Shown here one piece after another: positions 55,609 through 63,972 of a stretch of 64,000 nucleotides of DNA. The translations under genes were made by a program, and so were the position numbers. The DNA comes from Brevibacillus brevis. Its GTDB lineage: Bacteria > Bacillota > Bacilli > Brevibacillales > Brevibacillaceae. The notes under the pieces are model-generated. The model searched no databases. It was given only the letters and a program-made list of their open reading frames with translations, and was not told where the DNA came from. The stretch's first letter is position 1, and each line of letters opens with the position of its first letter. The DNA is taken from the NCBI RefSeq assembly GCF_900637055.1, contig NZ_LR134338.1, positions 2,490,001 through 2,554,000 on the forward strand. The letters run 5' to 3'.

Positions 55609-58197
55609 ATGGCTCAATACACCCCAATGATTCAACAGTATCTGGCTATCAAAAAAGATTATCCGGATACTTTCTTATTTTTTCGCTTAGGCGATTTTTA
55701 CGAACTGTTTTTTGATGACGCCATTCTTGCGTCCCGTGAGCTGGAAATTACACTGACGGGACGTGATGGTGGTGGTTCTGAGCGCATACCAATGTGTGGA
55801 GTTCCACACCATGCGGCAGATGGCTATATTGCAGAGCTACTGAAAAAAGGACATAAAGTAGCCGTTTGCGAGCAAGTCGAAGATCCAAAGGAAGCCAAAG
55901 GGGTCGTTCGCCGGGAAGTTACTCGCGTCATTACTCCGGGTACGATGATGGAAGGCAAATGGCTGACGGATAAGGAAAACAATTACATGGCAGCGTTGGC
56001 CCAGGTAGAAGGGCGTACAGGTGTTGCTGCGTGTGATATGAGTACAGGCGAGATGTACGTTACCTCTTTGGTGGGACAGGCAGAGGCTGTTCTGGATGAA
56101 GCCTTGCAATATCGCCCTAAGGAGCTCGTCTTTTTTGGCCTCGCTGTTTTGCCGAAGACAGCACTGCCATCTACTATCGTGGATGCACACCAGCTGGACG
56201 CATTTGCGGTGGATAGTCAATATGCGGAGCAGGCAAAAGGGTTGGATATGTCCATGCGAGCGGCAGTCAATGCTCTTTTGTTCTACATAGGGACGACGCA
56301 AAAACGCAGTCTTGCCCATATGCGCCTGTTAAAGCAGTACGATGCAAAGCAGTATCTGCAAATGGACGGCTTTTCCAGACGCAATCTGGAATTGACAGAG
56401 ACCATTCGCGATAAGACGAAAAAAGGCTCTCTGCTGTGGCTGTTGGATCGGACACAAACCGCAATGGGTGGTCGTCTTTTGCGCAGATGGATTGAGCGTC
56501 CATTGCTCAGTCGCGAGCAGTTGGAGGCACGCCTGAGCGCTGTGGAAGCCTTGAAGGGTGACATGCTGCTTCGCTCCGATTTGCGGACTTGCTTGGATCG
56601 TGTCTATGATTTGGAGCGTCTGGCGGGGCGCATTTCCTACGGGAATGCGAACGCTCGAGATCTCATTCAGCTGCGGTTGTCTTTGGAAGCTGTTCCAGAG
56701 CTGAAGCAGTATATGATCCAAACGAATACTCCGGTATTAATGGAACTGGCGCAAGGGATGGATGAATGTACGGATATCGTCAACTATTTGGCTCATGCGC
56801 TTGTGGATGATCCCCCGATATCGGTTCGTGAAGGCGGAATGATTCGGACGGGATATGATGAGTACCTGGACAAGCTCCATACGGCAAGTCGTGAAGGGAA
56901 GACGTGGATTGCCCAACTAGAACAGGGAGAACGGGAAGCGACAGGGATTCGTTCACTCAAAGTCGGCTTCAATAAGGTGTTCGGCTATTACATCGAAATA
57001 TCGAAATCCAACATCGCCAACGTTCCGGCGGGTCGGTATGAGCGCAAGCAAACTTTGGCCAATGCAGAGCGGTACATCACGCCAGAGTTGAAGGAACGCG
57101 AAGCGCTCATTCTGGAAGCGGAAGAAAAGATGATTGAGCTGGAATACCAACTGTTCGTCGCTGTAAGAAGTGAAGTCGCGAAGCATATACCAAGACTGCA
57201 GAACCTCGCAGAGCGCGTCGCATCTGTGGACGTTCTCCAGTCGTTTGCTACGGTAAGTGACGAGCGTGGATTTATACGTCCTGAGCTTGTGGAAAGTGGC
57301 GAATACGTCATTACAGAAGGGCGGCATCCAGTAGTAGAAGCCGTTCTAGAACGCGAAAAATACGTGGCAAATGACGTGGAGATGGATCAGACCAATCGTC
57401 AAGTTTTGCTCATTACAGGTCCGAATATGGCAGGTAAGAGTACGTATATGAGACAGATCGCCTTGATTACAGTGATGGCACAGATCGGTTGTTTTGTTCC
57501 GGCTAAACAGGCCAAGCTGGCGATTGTCGATCAGATTTTTACGCGAATTGGGGCTGCCGACGACTTGGTAGGCGGGCACAGTACGTTTATGGTAGAAATG
57601 CTGGAGACCAGACACGCCCTGCAAAAAGCGACAGCGAAGAGCTTGATTCTGCTCGATGAAATTGGTCGCGGGACTTCGACGTACGATGGAATGGCGCTTG
57701 CACAAGCAGTCATTGAGTACATTTGCCAAAAAATCGGTGCCAAAACACTCTTCTCGACGCACTACCACGAGTTGACCGGGTTAGCAGAGACGTTGAGTGG
57801 TGTCGTGAATGTCAACGCTCGATGCGAAGAACGGGAAGGAAAGCTCTTGTTCCTTCACAAAATTGAAGAAGGACGAGCAGACAAAAGTTATGGAATCCAT
57901 GTGGCAGAGCTGGCTGAAATGCCGACCTGGGTCATTGAGCGGGCACGCAGTATTTTGACCGGGCTTGAAGCGAATGGAAATGCAGGGAATGGAAATGCAG
58001 CGAGTGACGTGCAAATGTCGCTCGAATCGCTATGGACGGCACCAGTTGCCGCGGTGCATGAAGAACCGATGCAGTTTGCTTCAGCGGAGGAAGAGGCGAT
58101 TATGGCTGAACTGCGCGAGCTGGATTTGAATTCAACGACGCCAATGGACGCCATGATGAAGCTGTATGCATGGAAACAGCAATTGAAAAAGCGATAG
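55609..58197 (+). CDS. mutS: DNA mismatch repair protein MutS
   Basis: Recognises mismatches and starts repair. 862 residues: mismatch-binding domain with the Phe-x-Glu motif in LGDFYELFFDD (about residue 30), connector, lever and clamp regions, then the ABC-type ATPase with Walker A GPNMAGKSTYMRQ, Walker B LILLDEIGRGTSTYDG and the FSTHYHEL histidine. The C-terminal linker contains a 15-bp in-frame tandem duplication (57973-58002, encoding NGNAG NGNAA). ATG follows AGGAGAAG. mutL follows 24 bases later. Confidence 0.97.
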   Translation: MAQYTPMIQQYLAIKKDYPDTFLFFRLGDFYELFFDDAILASRELEITLTGRDGGGSERIPMCGVPHHAADGYIAELLKKGHKVAVCEQVEDPKEAKGVVRREVTRVITPGTMMEGKWLTDKENNYMAALAQVEGRTGVAACDMSTGEMYVTSLVGQAEAVLDEALQYRPKELVFFGLAVLPKTALPSTIVDAHQLDAFAVDSQYAEQAKGLDMSMRAAVNALLFYIGTTQKRSLAHMRLLKQYDAKQYLQMDGFSRRNLELTETIRDKTKKGSLLWLLDRTQTAMGGRLLRRWIERPLLSREQLEARLSAVEALKGDMLLRSDLRTCLDRVYDLERLAGRISYGNANARDLIQLRLSLEAVPELKQYMIQTNTPVLMELAQGMDECTDIVNYLAHALVDDPPISVREGGMIRTGYDEYLDKLHTASREGKTWIAQLEQGEREATGIRSLKVGFNKVFGYYIEISKSNIANVPAGRYERKQTLANAERYITPELKEREALILEAEEKMIELEYQLFVAVRSEVAKHIPRLQNLAERVASVDVLQSFATVSDERGFIRPELVESGEYVITEGRHPVVEAVLEREKYVANDVEMDQTNRQVLLITGPNMAGKSTYMRQIALITVMAQIGCFVPAKQAKLAIVDQIFTRIGAADDLVGGHSTFMVEMLETRHALQKATAKSLILLDEIGRGTSTYDGMALAQAVIEYICQKIGAKTLFSTHYHELTGLAETLSGVVNVNARCEEREGKLLFLHKIEEGRADKSYGIHVAELAEMPTWVIERARSILTGLEANGNAGNGNAASDVQMSLESLWTAPVAAVHEEPMQFASAEEEAIMAELRELDLNSTTPMDAMMKLYAWKQQLKKR
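57973..58002 (+). repeat. 15-bp tandem repeat inside mutS
   Basis: AATGGAAATGCAGGG followed by AATGGAAATGCAGCG (one mismatch). In frame, in the linker before the C-terminal dimerisation segment. Confidence 0.85.
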
Positions 58198-58221
58198 GCT
58201 TCGTCCGGAGGGGAGGCACTC

Positions 58222-60300
58222 ATGGGAAGCATTCAAGTGTTAGATGAGCATCTCGCCAATATGATTGCTGCAGGGGAAGTAGTGGAAAGACCGGCTTCGG
58301 TTGTCAAAGAGCTGGTCGAAAATGCAATTGATGCCAGTGCAACGACAATCGAGATCCACGTAGAAGAAGGCGGTCTGGAGATGATTCGGATCGTTGACAA
58401 TGGAAAAGGGATGGATCGGGAAGATTGTCAGTTGGCTTTTGAGCGCCATGCCACGAGTAAAATCAGCAACGCTCGTGATTTGTTCCGCATTCGCACACTG
58501 GGCTTTCGTGGCGAGGCACTGCCGAGTATTGCGGCAGTCTCGCGTATGGAGCTGACGAGCAGTACGTCCAGTAGTGAGGTAGGCACGCATCTTTTGATTG
58601 AAGGTGGGCAGCTTGGCACTATTTCCGATAAAGCCGCTGTAAAAGGGACGGAAGTATGTGTACGCAGCTTGTTTTTCAACACACCTGCTCGCTTGAAATA
58701 CATGAAGTCGATCGCCACGGAAGTCGGGCATATTTCCGATTATGTGAATCGGCTTGCACTGACGCATCCGTCGATCTCCTTTCTGCTGACTCATAATGGC
58801 AAGACACTCTTGCAAACGTCTGGCGACGGAAAGCTGCTGCACGTTATGGCGGCTATCTACGGTGTGCAAGTAGCGAAGCTGTTGCTTCCAATTGCAGGGG
58901 AGACCCTCGACTATAGGTGGTCTGGTTTTCTTTCGAAGACGGAAGTGACGAGGGCGAATCGCTCTTACCTTTCAACACTGGTAAACGGTCGGTACGTGCG
59001 CAGTTATTCGATTAACAATGCGATTATGCGCGGTTATCATACATTGTTACCCATCGGCCGTTATCCGATTGTGGCTTTACAGATCGAAATGGATCCGTCA
59101 CTGGTTGATGTGAATGTACATCCTGCCAAACTAGAAGCGAGATTTAGCAAAGAAGATGAATTGTGCAGTGCAATAGAACAGTCGGTAAAAGAGACATTGC
59201 GACAAGGCTTAGGAATTGTCAGACCCATGGTTACGCAACCAAAAGCTAAGGTCGTCACCCAGGTCATTCAACCGCAGTTTGACCTGCAAATCAATAAGCC
59301 TGATACTCCGCAAACGCCACTATTAGCAGCGAGTCCCCGGCTCCAGGAATGGATGGCCAAGCAGGAAACGACCAGTAAGCAAGTGGATGTTGTGACGGCG
59401 GCGCCTATCGCACCATCCATTGAGAGCGGCACGGTGAAGGAGTCGGCAGCCAACTATGAAAAGCTGGAGTCTGCAAAAGCAGAGGCTTTCCCGAATGAAA
59501 TGGTGCAGGCGACTCTGTTGGATCAAGCGGACACGAGGGAATCTTTCCAACCTTACGAGACGAAGCTTCCGTCACAGCTGGACATTGCCCGGACACCATC
59601 TCCTGCGCATCTATTGAATGAGATCAGCAGCGAGGATACCACAACCGTAGCTGATATCGAGCAATCACCTCCACTCATGGAAGCTACCAATGAAAATGAA
59701 ACGGATTCGCCTGTTCCCGTTATGTACCCAGTTGGTCAAGTCCATGGCACCTACATCGTCGCGCAAAATGACGAAGGCATGTATTTAATTGATCAACATG
59801 CCGCCCAGGAGCGGATTTTTTACGAGTATTTCATGGACAAGCTTGCAGAAGAGGACATTTCCAGCCAGATCATGCTGTTTCCTCATACGGTGGAATATAC
59901 GGCTGCAGAGGCAAGCAAACTGGAGAAGCGACTGTCGCTTTTGCAATCGTTTGGTTTGGAGATCGAGGCGTTCGGTGGACGGACCTTTATCGTTCGCGCT
60001 CACCCGCATTGGTTTCCAGAAGGGGCGGAGCTGGAGGTCATTGAGGAGCTCATTCAGTTTGTACTGGAAACGGGAGAAAACGCCCATGCCAATGTCGTTC
60101 TGATGCGCGAAAAAGCTGCCATCATGATGTCCTGCAAAGCATCGATTAAAGCGAACCGCTTCCTGACGCATGCAGAGATGGAAAGCTTGCTGAACCAGCT
60201 GCGTAATACGAGCAGTCCATATACGTGTCCACACGGCAGGCCGATTGTGATTCATTTTACTGGTTATGATTTAGAAAAAATGTTTAAGCGTGTGATGTAA
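58222..60300 (+). CDS. mutL: DNA mismatch repair protein MutL
   Basis: 692 residues. N-terminal GHKL ATPase with VENAIDASATTIEIHV, DNGKGMDRED and TLGFRGEALPSI; a Gln/Pro/Glu-rich linker of about 150 residues (about 340-500); and a C-terminal dimerisation/endonuclease domain with DQHAAQERIFYE and CPHGRP, the metal-binding motifs of nicking MutL proteins found in bacteria without MutH. ATG follows GGAGGGGAGG. The last 15 bases of the gene recur 2.3 kb downstream. Confidence 0.97.
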   Translation: MGSIQVLDEHLANMIAAGEVVERPASVVKELVENAIDASATTIEIHVEEGGLEMIRIVDNGKGMDREDCQLAFERHATSKISNARDLFRIRTLGFRGEALPSIAAVSRMELTSSTSSSEVGTHLLIEGGQLGTISDKAAVKGTEVCVRSLFFNTPARLKYMKSIATEVGHISDYVNRLALTHPSISFLLTHNGKTLLQTSGDGKLLHVMAAIYGVQVAKLLLPIAGETLDYRWSGFLSKTEVTRANRSYLSTLVNGRYVRSYSINNAIMRGYHTLLPIGRYPIVALQIEMDPSLVDVNVHPAKLEARFSKEDELCSAIEQSVKETLRQGLGIVRPMVTQPKAKVVTQVIQPQFDLQINKPDTPQTPLLAASPRLQEWMAKQETTSKQVDVVTAAPIAPSIESGTVKESAANYEKLESAKAEAFPNEMVQATLLDQADTRESFQPYETKLPSQLDIARTPSPAHLLNEISSEDTTTVADIEQSPPLMEATNENETDSPVPVMYPVGQVHGTYIVAQNDEGMYLIDQHAAQERIFYEYFMDKLAEEDISSQIMLFPHTVEYTAAEASKLEKRLSLLQSFGLEIEAFGGRTFIVRAHPHWFPEGAELEVIEELIQFVLETGENAHANVVLMREKAAIMMSCKASIKANRFLTHAEMESLLNQLRNTSSPYTCPHGRPIVIHFTGYDLEKMFKRVM
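60286..60300 (+). repeat. Direct repeat, left copy (3' end of mutL)
   Basis: AAGCGTGTGATGTAA, covering the last codons and stop of mutL. An identical copy occurs at 62588-62602; the flanking bases differ on both sides. Confidence 0.9.
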
Positions 60301-60303
60301 ACT

Positions 60304-60340
60304 ATGCCCTCCTGCGGAAAAATCCGGGAGGGTATTTTTG
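60304..60340 (+). terminator. Terminator directly after mutL
   Basis: CCCTCC and GGAGGG, extended by neighbouring pairs, with a loop of about 14 bases and TATTTTT. Confidence 0.88.
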
Positions 60341-60525
60341 TGTGGACTACTTGCTTCGGTTCCCATCGAAATCAGGTGTTCCTCTGCGGTTACCCCAATC
60401 TGTCATCACTCAAGCTGGAACAGAGCTTCTTCCATCGAGGCAGATGACAAATCGGATCATTGGATACGACTACAGATATATTTCTTCTTTTATTGAAAAA
60501 CGAAAAGTAGGGGAGTATCTGTTTA
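60341..60525. other. Intergenic stretch without a supported gene
   Basis: A GTG-initiated 62-codon frame (60342-60530) is open here but has no ribosome binding site and ends in the -10 element of the following RNA. I see no other feature in it. Confidence 0.5.
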
Positions 60526-60531
60526 TATAAT
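60526..60531 (+). promoter_or_regulatory. -10 element of a short RNA
   Basis: Perfect TATAAT in an AT-rich context; the -35 region is poor. Transcription would begin near 60538. Confidence 0.5.
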
Positions 60532-60537
60532 AGTGAG

Positions 60538-60660
60538 CTCTGTACTTTTGTACGACCGCAAATCCTATTAACTGGTCCTGATTGGGGACTAAGTTTGGAC
60601 GGCGGTCCTGGCTGGCACCCGATGGCATTGCTCCACTAAAAAGTGGGGCTTTTCTTTTTT
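60538..60660 (+). ncRNA. Candidate structured RNA (riboswitch-like leader or small RNA)
   Basis: About 120 bases with nested pairing: GTAC-TTTT-GTAC (60542-60553), a closing stem GACCGC (60554-60559) with GCGGTC (60602-60607), and inside it TCC/GGA and AACTGGTCC/GGACTAAGTT arms ending in a TGATTGG-type loop. It ends with the intrinsic terminator GCTCCAC-TAAAAA-GTGGGGC (60630-60649) and TTTTCTTTTTT. A short winged-helix gene starts 57 bases after the terminator. I cannot match it to a named RNA class. Confidence 0.5.
60630..60660 (+). terminator. Terminator of the structured RNA
   Basis: GCTCCAC and GTGGGGC (one G-U) around TAAAAA, followed by a T-rich tail. Confidence 0.85.
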
Positions 60661-60681
60661 CGTCACCCGTCCTAATTCAGG

Positions 60682-60697
60682 AACAAATATTCTTGTT
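60682..60697 (+). repeat. Small inverted repeat ahead of the winged-helix gene
   Basis: AACAA-ATATTC-TTGTT, 20 bases upstream of the start codon. Possible binding site for the encoded winged-helix protein; it does not match the Gram-positive LexA box. Confidence 0.35.
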
Positions 60698-60717
60698 TTT
60701 GGGGAGTGATTGGTACG

Positions 60718-60963
60718 TTGTCAGATATTGAGAGGAAAGTCTTGCAAGTGATCGGCAACTATTCGGCAGGGCGGCGTAGAATACCAACAGTAGAGGAACT
60801 ATGTATCAAGACAGGTCGATCTCGCGGCGGCATCATGACAATGTTGGAGGTCCTGGCACCTGAGAAATATATTGAGTGGAAACGTTCAGAACCAGATAAC
60901 ATGACGGTCCTGGAAGCGTGGGAAAGGAAGGAGCTACATAATAGAACACGGCCAAAGAAATAA
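60718..60963 (+). CDS. Small LexA-like winged-helix DNA-binding protein
   Basis: 81 residues resembling only the N-terminal DNA-binding part of LexA: LSDIERKVLQVIGNYSAGRRRIPTVEELCIKTGRSRGGIMTMLEVL; no protease domain follows. The C-terminus is short and charged (ERKELHNRTRPKK). The TTG at 60718 is favoured because GGGGAG lies 11 bases upstream; a GTG four codons earlier overlaps that site. It lies inside the region bounded by the mutL repeat. Target genes unknown. Confidence 0.65.
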   Translation: MSDIERKVLQVIGNYSAGRRRIPTVEELCIKTGRSRGGIMTMLEVLAPEKYIEWKRSEPDNMTVLEAWERKELHNRTRPKK

Positions 60964-60977
60964 GCTCCTTTGGCCGT
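60948..60977. terminator. Hairpin between converging genes
   Basis: ACGGCCAAAG and CTTTGGCCGT, perfect 10-bp arms with a ten-base loop that contains the TAA of the winged-helix gene. No long T-run on either side, so termination may be partial. Confidence 0.65.
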
Positions 60978-60991
60978 TCAGAAGTAGTTAG

Positions 60992-61963
60992 TTAGTGTTT
61001 ATTCTGAAGACGACGAGAAATTCCATCTAGTTTATGGATGATAGAAAATAATTGCTCGGAAGTAGTATCTAATTGTTCAGCGGAAACAGTTGATAATGAG
61101 ACCTGTTGATCGATTTTAAGTAATTGATTGTTAATGTTCTGTAGAGATTGATAAATGTCTTTAGATGAGGCATTTGATTTATCGGCTAATTTACGTACTT
61201 CATTAGCAACAACGGTAAAGCCACGTCCGTGCTCCCCAGCTCTAGCAGCTTCAATCGCTGCATTAAGGCCTAGAAGATTTGTTTGTGTAGAAACATCTGC
61301 TACGAAGCCGCTGAGTTTCTCAATCTCCTCATTCTGCTCCTTTAACACATTCATGGAATGAGCGATTTCACCATTGTATTCGTATAGTTTGGTTGCGGAG
61401 TCGGTGAAGACGGAAGAGATTCTAAGCGCTTCCTGGGTTGTAGCTGTCAATTCGGTTGCCATTTGCTCCATACTGTGGCGGTAGCTTACATTTTCACGCA
61501 TCGTGTCACCGATATACTGTTCAAGAATAATTGCAGAATCAAAAAAAACTCTTTTGATAAGAGCCTGATAAAATGCAGTTGAGTTTTCTAGCGATTGAAT
61601 TCTTTCTGAAAAAAGACGTAAATATAGTGAGTATCCCCCCAAAAACCAAGAAGCTGACAATCCAATTCTCGCATGGGTTGTTCCGATTCGTTTTCGGCTG
61701 TTTACATATTCTTCATCAATAACATGAGAAGAAAGTGTTTCGATATACCAAATCTGCATGTTCTTTAATTGGTCCATTGTTACATTTGTACGAATCAATT
61801 GATCCAAGTTAGAATGTGTTTCCAATTCTTCATAAAAACAATCTACGATTTCTTTTGAATGAGTGGTGAAGAATTCTTTGTGTGAATACAAGAGGTCTAA
61901 GTCTTCTTTTGTTAGGCCGTAGAACACCCTAAGTGAATTCCATTCATTATCCAGTGCAATCAT
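60992..61963 (-). CDS. Globin-coupled sensor with a short methyl-accepting signalling domain (HemAT-like)
   Basis: 323 residues. The N-terminal protoglobin-type domain (about 1-160) has the proximal histidine in [18 protein letters not shown] (H97). The C-terminal half holds the chemoreceptor hairpin tip [19 protein letters not shown] and [15 protein letters not shown] (about 225-275), then short flanking coiled coil. HemAT of B. subtilis has 432 residues, so the signalling domain here is much shorter. It probably senses oxygen through haem and signals to CheA or another partner. ATG follows ATAGGGGTTGG on the minus strand. Base composition is more AT-rich than its neighbours. Confidence 0.88.
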   Translation of the reverse strand: MIALDNEWNSLRVFYGLTKEDLDLLYSHKEFFTTHSKEIVDCFYEELETHSNLDQLIRTNVTMDQLKNMQIWYIETLSSHVIDEEYVNSRKRIGTTHARIGLSASWFLGGYSLYLRLFSERIQSLENSTAFYQALIKRVFFDSAIILEQYIGDTMRENVSYRHSMEQMATELTATTQEALRISSVFTDSATKLYEYNGEIAHSMNVLKEQNEEIEKLSGFVADVSTQTNLLGLNAAIEAARAGEHGRGFTVVANEVRKLADKSNASSKDIYQSLQNINNQLLKIDQQVSLSTVSAEQLDTTSEQLFSIIHKLDGISRRLQNKH

Positions 61964-61984
61964 GATACCAACCCCTATTTTCTT

Positions 61985-62098
61985 TATATGTAATGTAAAA
62001 CTCTTTCAGATTCTAACAAAAATAAAATCTAAATAAAAATAAAATGTTAAATAAAAATGAAATATTTATGAAATTTATACTGATATGCTAAATATGAC
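61985..62098. other. AT-rich stretch with repeated AAATAAAA motifs
   Basis: Contains several near-copies of AAATAAAA around 62018-62065 and is far poorer in G and C than the rest of the window. It probably includes the promoter of the globin sensor on the minus strand; no clear -35/-10 pair stands out. Confidence 0.5.
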
Positions 62099-62281
62099 AT
62101 GATGAAGAAACATGTATCCCTGCAAGTAAGAACATGGAAGAAGGTACTATATGTATGGGAGAGAAAGTACCAAAGCAGATGGCAAGAAGATAGAAAATCA
62201 TTTCTATGCGATTCATTGAGGAGGGGCTTTATGGCAATGGCAGCTACACCAAAGCGTCCTAAAAGGGATGAGTTTGAATAA
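62099..62281 (+). CDS. Hypothetical 60-residue basic protein
   Basis: MMKKHVSLQVRTWKKVLYVW at the N-terminus and a proline/lysine-rich end (AATPKRPKRDEFE). No good ribosome binding site precedes the ATG. A good GAGGAGG site lies before an internal ATG at 62231, which would give only the last 16 residues. I do not recognise it; it may not be a gene. Confidence 0.25.
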   Translation: MMKKHVSLQVRTWKKVLYVWERKYQSRWQEDRKSFLCDSLRRGFMAMAATPKRPKRDEFE

Positions 62282-62587
62282 GAGAATTGGGGGATTCAGC
62301 CCTTGGAAGCAAAAGATGACGGAGCTGAGTAAAAGAAAACGGGTCTTGTCCTTTTAGCTTCATGCTCTAAGGATCAGACCAGTTGATATCTTCTAATTAG
62401 ATTTCTCTCCATTCACTTTAATTTGCGTATTCATATTCTGTTACAACTGAAAAGGGCGTAACCGCGACAACGGTAACAACAAAATTGACAACGCGCATAC
62501 GTAAAGCATATAAAAATACGCACTCTAAAAATTCATGAAACACCGCGCTAAGTGCAGGTATTTCATTCCCCATACCTTGCAATAATG
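62282..62587. other. Intergenic stretch inside the mutL-repeat-bounded region
   Basis: AT-rich, without clear promoters. On the minus strand an open frame of 51 codons (62573 to 62418, MGNEIPALSAVFHEFLE...) has only a weak ribosome binding site (CAAGG) and ends with a hydrophobic, beta-like segment (VVTVVAVTPFSVV). It could be a remnant or a tiny gene. Confidence 0.35.
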
Positions 62588-62602
62588 AAGCGTGTGATGT
62601 AA
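62588..62602 (+). repeat. Direct repeat, right copy (duplicate of the mutL 3' end)
   Basis: AAGCGTGTGATGTAA, identical to 60286-60300, followed four bases later by a strong terminator as expected behind a real gene end. Confidence 0.9.
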
Positions 62603-62605
62603 CAG

Positions 62606-62648
62606 ACACCCCCTGCCCGGTACAATTCCTTGGGGGTGTTTCTTCGGA
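62606..62648 (+). terminator. Strong terminator behind the right mutL repeat
   Basis: ACACCCCC and GGGGGTGT form a perfect 8-bp stem, followed by TTCTTC. No gene ends just upstream except the duplicated mutL tail, so it is probably the original mutL terminator. Confidence 0.85.
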
Positions 62649-62678
62649 TATGTTGTTCAGAAAATTCGAAAATCAAGG

Positions 62679-62707
62679 TTGATTTTAGACAAACACTGAC
62701 TTATGAT
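62679..62707 (+). promoter_or_regulatory. Candidate promoter for the last gene
   Basis: TTGATT, 17 bp, TATGAT, 26 bases upstream of the start codon. Confidence 0.5.
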
Positions 62708-62733
62708 TACTTGCAAAAACGAGGTGAAACAAA

Positions 62734-63936
62734 ATGAGTTCATCACGCCAAACGGGGATGTTTATTTATCCGTGGGATATAGCCGAGAGTGGTATCGAAG
62801 CTGTGATGCAAACCTTGCAAACAGCCAGATGTAACACAGCGGTGGTCAATAGCAGCTACCATCAGGGGAGATTTTTTCACCCGCGAAGCAAAACGTTTCG
62901 CAGGCTGCCGTTTTCAGGAGTATCGTTTACGCCTGAATGGTCGAAGTACAACCGTTTGCGACCGACCGTACACGAGCAAATCGCACAAGCAGGCATTCTT
63001 GCCAAAATGAAAGAAGCTTGTAAACAGACAGGGATGGGGTTTCATACTTGGTGGGTTGGCCTTCACAATTCTACGCTTGGTTTGGCTCATCCAGATCTTT
63101 GTGTTCAAAACATTTGGGGGGATACATACACATACGCATTATGTCCATCGCAGCCTGAGGTTCAGCACTACGCCAAGGCGCTTTTTACCGATACGCTGGA
63201 GCAGGTGAAGCCAGAGCGGATTTTGATCGAAGCGACCGCCTTTTTGCCGATGAAGCATGGCGAGCATCATGAAGTATGCCTCTTACCGTTAGGAGAATCA
63301 CTGCAATGGTTACTCTCGCTCTGTTTTTGCGGGGCATGTACGGAGCGTGCCGAATCGAAGCGAATCGATGTTGGCGCAGTCCGACAGCTTGTATCAAGGC
63401 TGGTCAATCAGATGGTGGAAGCCGATTCTATTTCGCAAGTATCCGCAGAAGCGAGAGAGATTGCCTTTTTACTGCTGGAATACCCGGAATTGTATCACTA
63501 TCAGCAATCCCGTCTGGAGATGGTAGATCAGTTATGGAGGAGCTTGAAGGAGATCGCGCAGAGTATGGGGACTGCGTTGGATGGCTTTCCGTCCTCGACA
63601 CCGTTTTTTGTGAATCAGTCTTATTGGGAAGGGGTTTCGTTGCGAAAAGCAGTGGCTACATTGGATCGTCTTGTTCCGCTCGCCTATGGAGACAGTGTCG
63701 GTGATGTGGCGTATGCGTTCCATGCAATCAAGCTTGTTGCCCCAGAAGCTGCGCTGGGGGCAGCTTTCTCCCTGCATCATAGCCAAATCCAGTCAGCAGT
63801 CGAGTTGGCAGCGAGGGTGAAAACCGCGGTGGACGCAGGTGCTCAATCGATTACCTATTACAATCTCGGACTGTTAAATAACCGCAGGCTGGACTGGATC
63901 AAACAGGCGAACCTTGCAGTTGAGGAGTGGAGATAG
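62734..63936 (+). CDS. Protein of unknown function, probable TIM-barrel (glycoside hydrolase-like)
   Basis: 400 residues, no signal peptide. The start (GMFIYPWDIAESGIEAVMQ) and later strands (GMGFHTWWVGLHNS; PERILIEATAFLPM; TPFFVNQSYWEG; AGAQSITYYNLGLLN) have the spacing of a (beta/alpha)8 barrel, with acidic or aromatic residues at strand ends as in glycosidases. The pair CFCGAC (near residue 198) could bind metal. ATG follows CGAGGTGAAAC. I do not recognise the family; the fold is inferred from pattern only. Confidence 0.6.
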   Translation: MSSSRQTGMFIYPWDIAESGIEAVMQTLQTARCNTAVVNSSYHQGRFFHPRSKTFRRLPFSGVSFTPEWSKYNRLRPTVHEQIAQAGILAKMKEACKQTGMGFHTWWVGLHNSTLGLAHPDLCVQNIWGDTYTYALCPSQPEVQHYAKALFTDTLEQVKPERILIEATAFLPMKHGEHHEVCLLPLGESLQWLLSLCFCGACTERAESKRIDVGAVRQLVSRLVNQMVEADSISQVSAEAREIAFLLLEYPELYHYQQSRLEMVDQLWRSLKEIAQSMGTALDGFPSSTPFFVNQSYWEGVSLRKAVATLDRLVPLAYGDSVGDVAYAFHAIKLVAPEAALGAAFSLHHSQIQSAVELAARVKTAVDAGAQSITYYNLGLLNNRRLDWIKQANLAVEEWR

Positions 63937-63972
63937 CATTTTTCATTCGCATGGCGTATGCCCACATGTAAC

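Noticed and set aside
60342..60530. 62-codon GTG frame after mutL
   Set aside because: No ribosome binding site, begins in the terminator tail and ends inside a TATAAT element.
61985..62098. AT-rich repeats as a possible replication origin or iteron array
   Set aside because: The AAATAAAA motifs are irregular, there is no DnaA-box cluster and no replication gene nearby.
62418..62609. 63-codon minus-strand frame crossing the right mutL repeat
   Set aside because: The upstream part runs through the repeat and terminator; a shorter 51-codon version from 62573 is mentioned under the intergenic stretch but has only a weak site.
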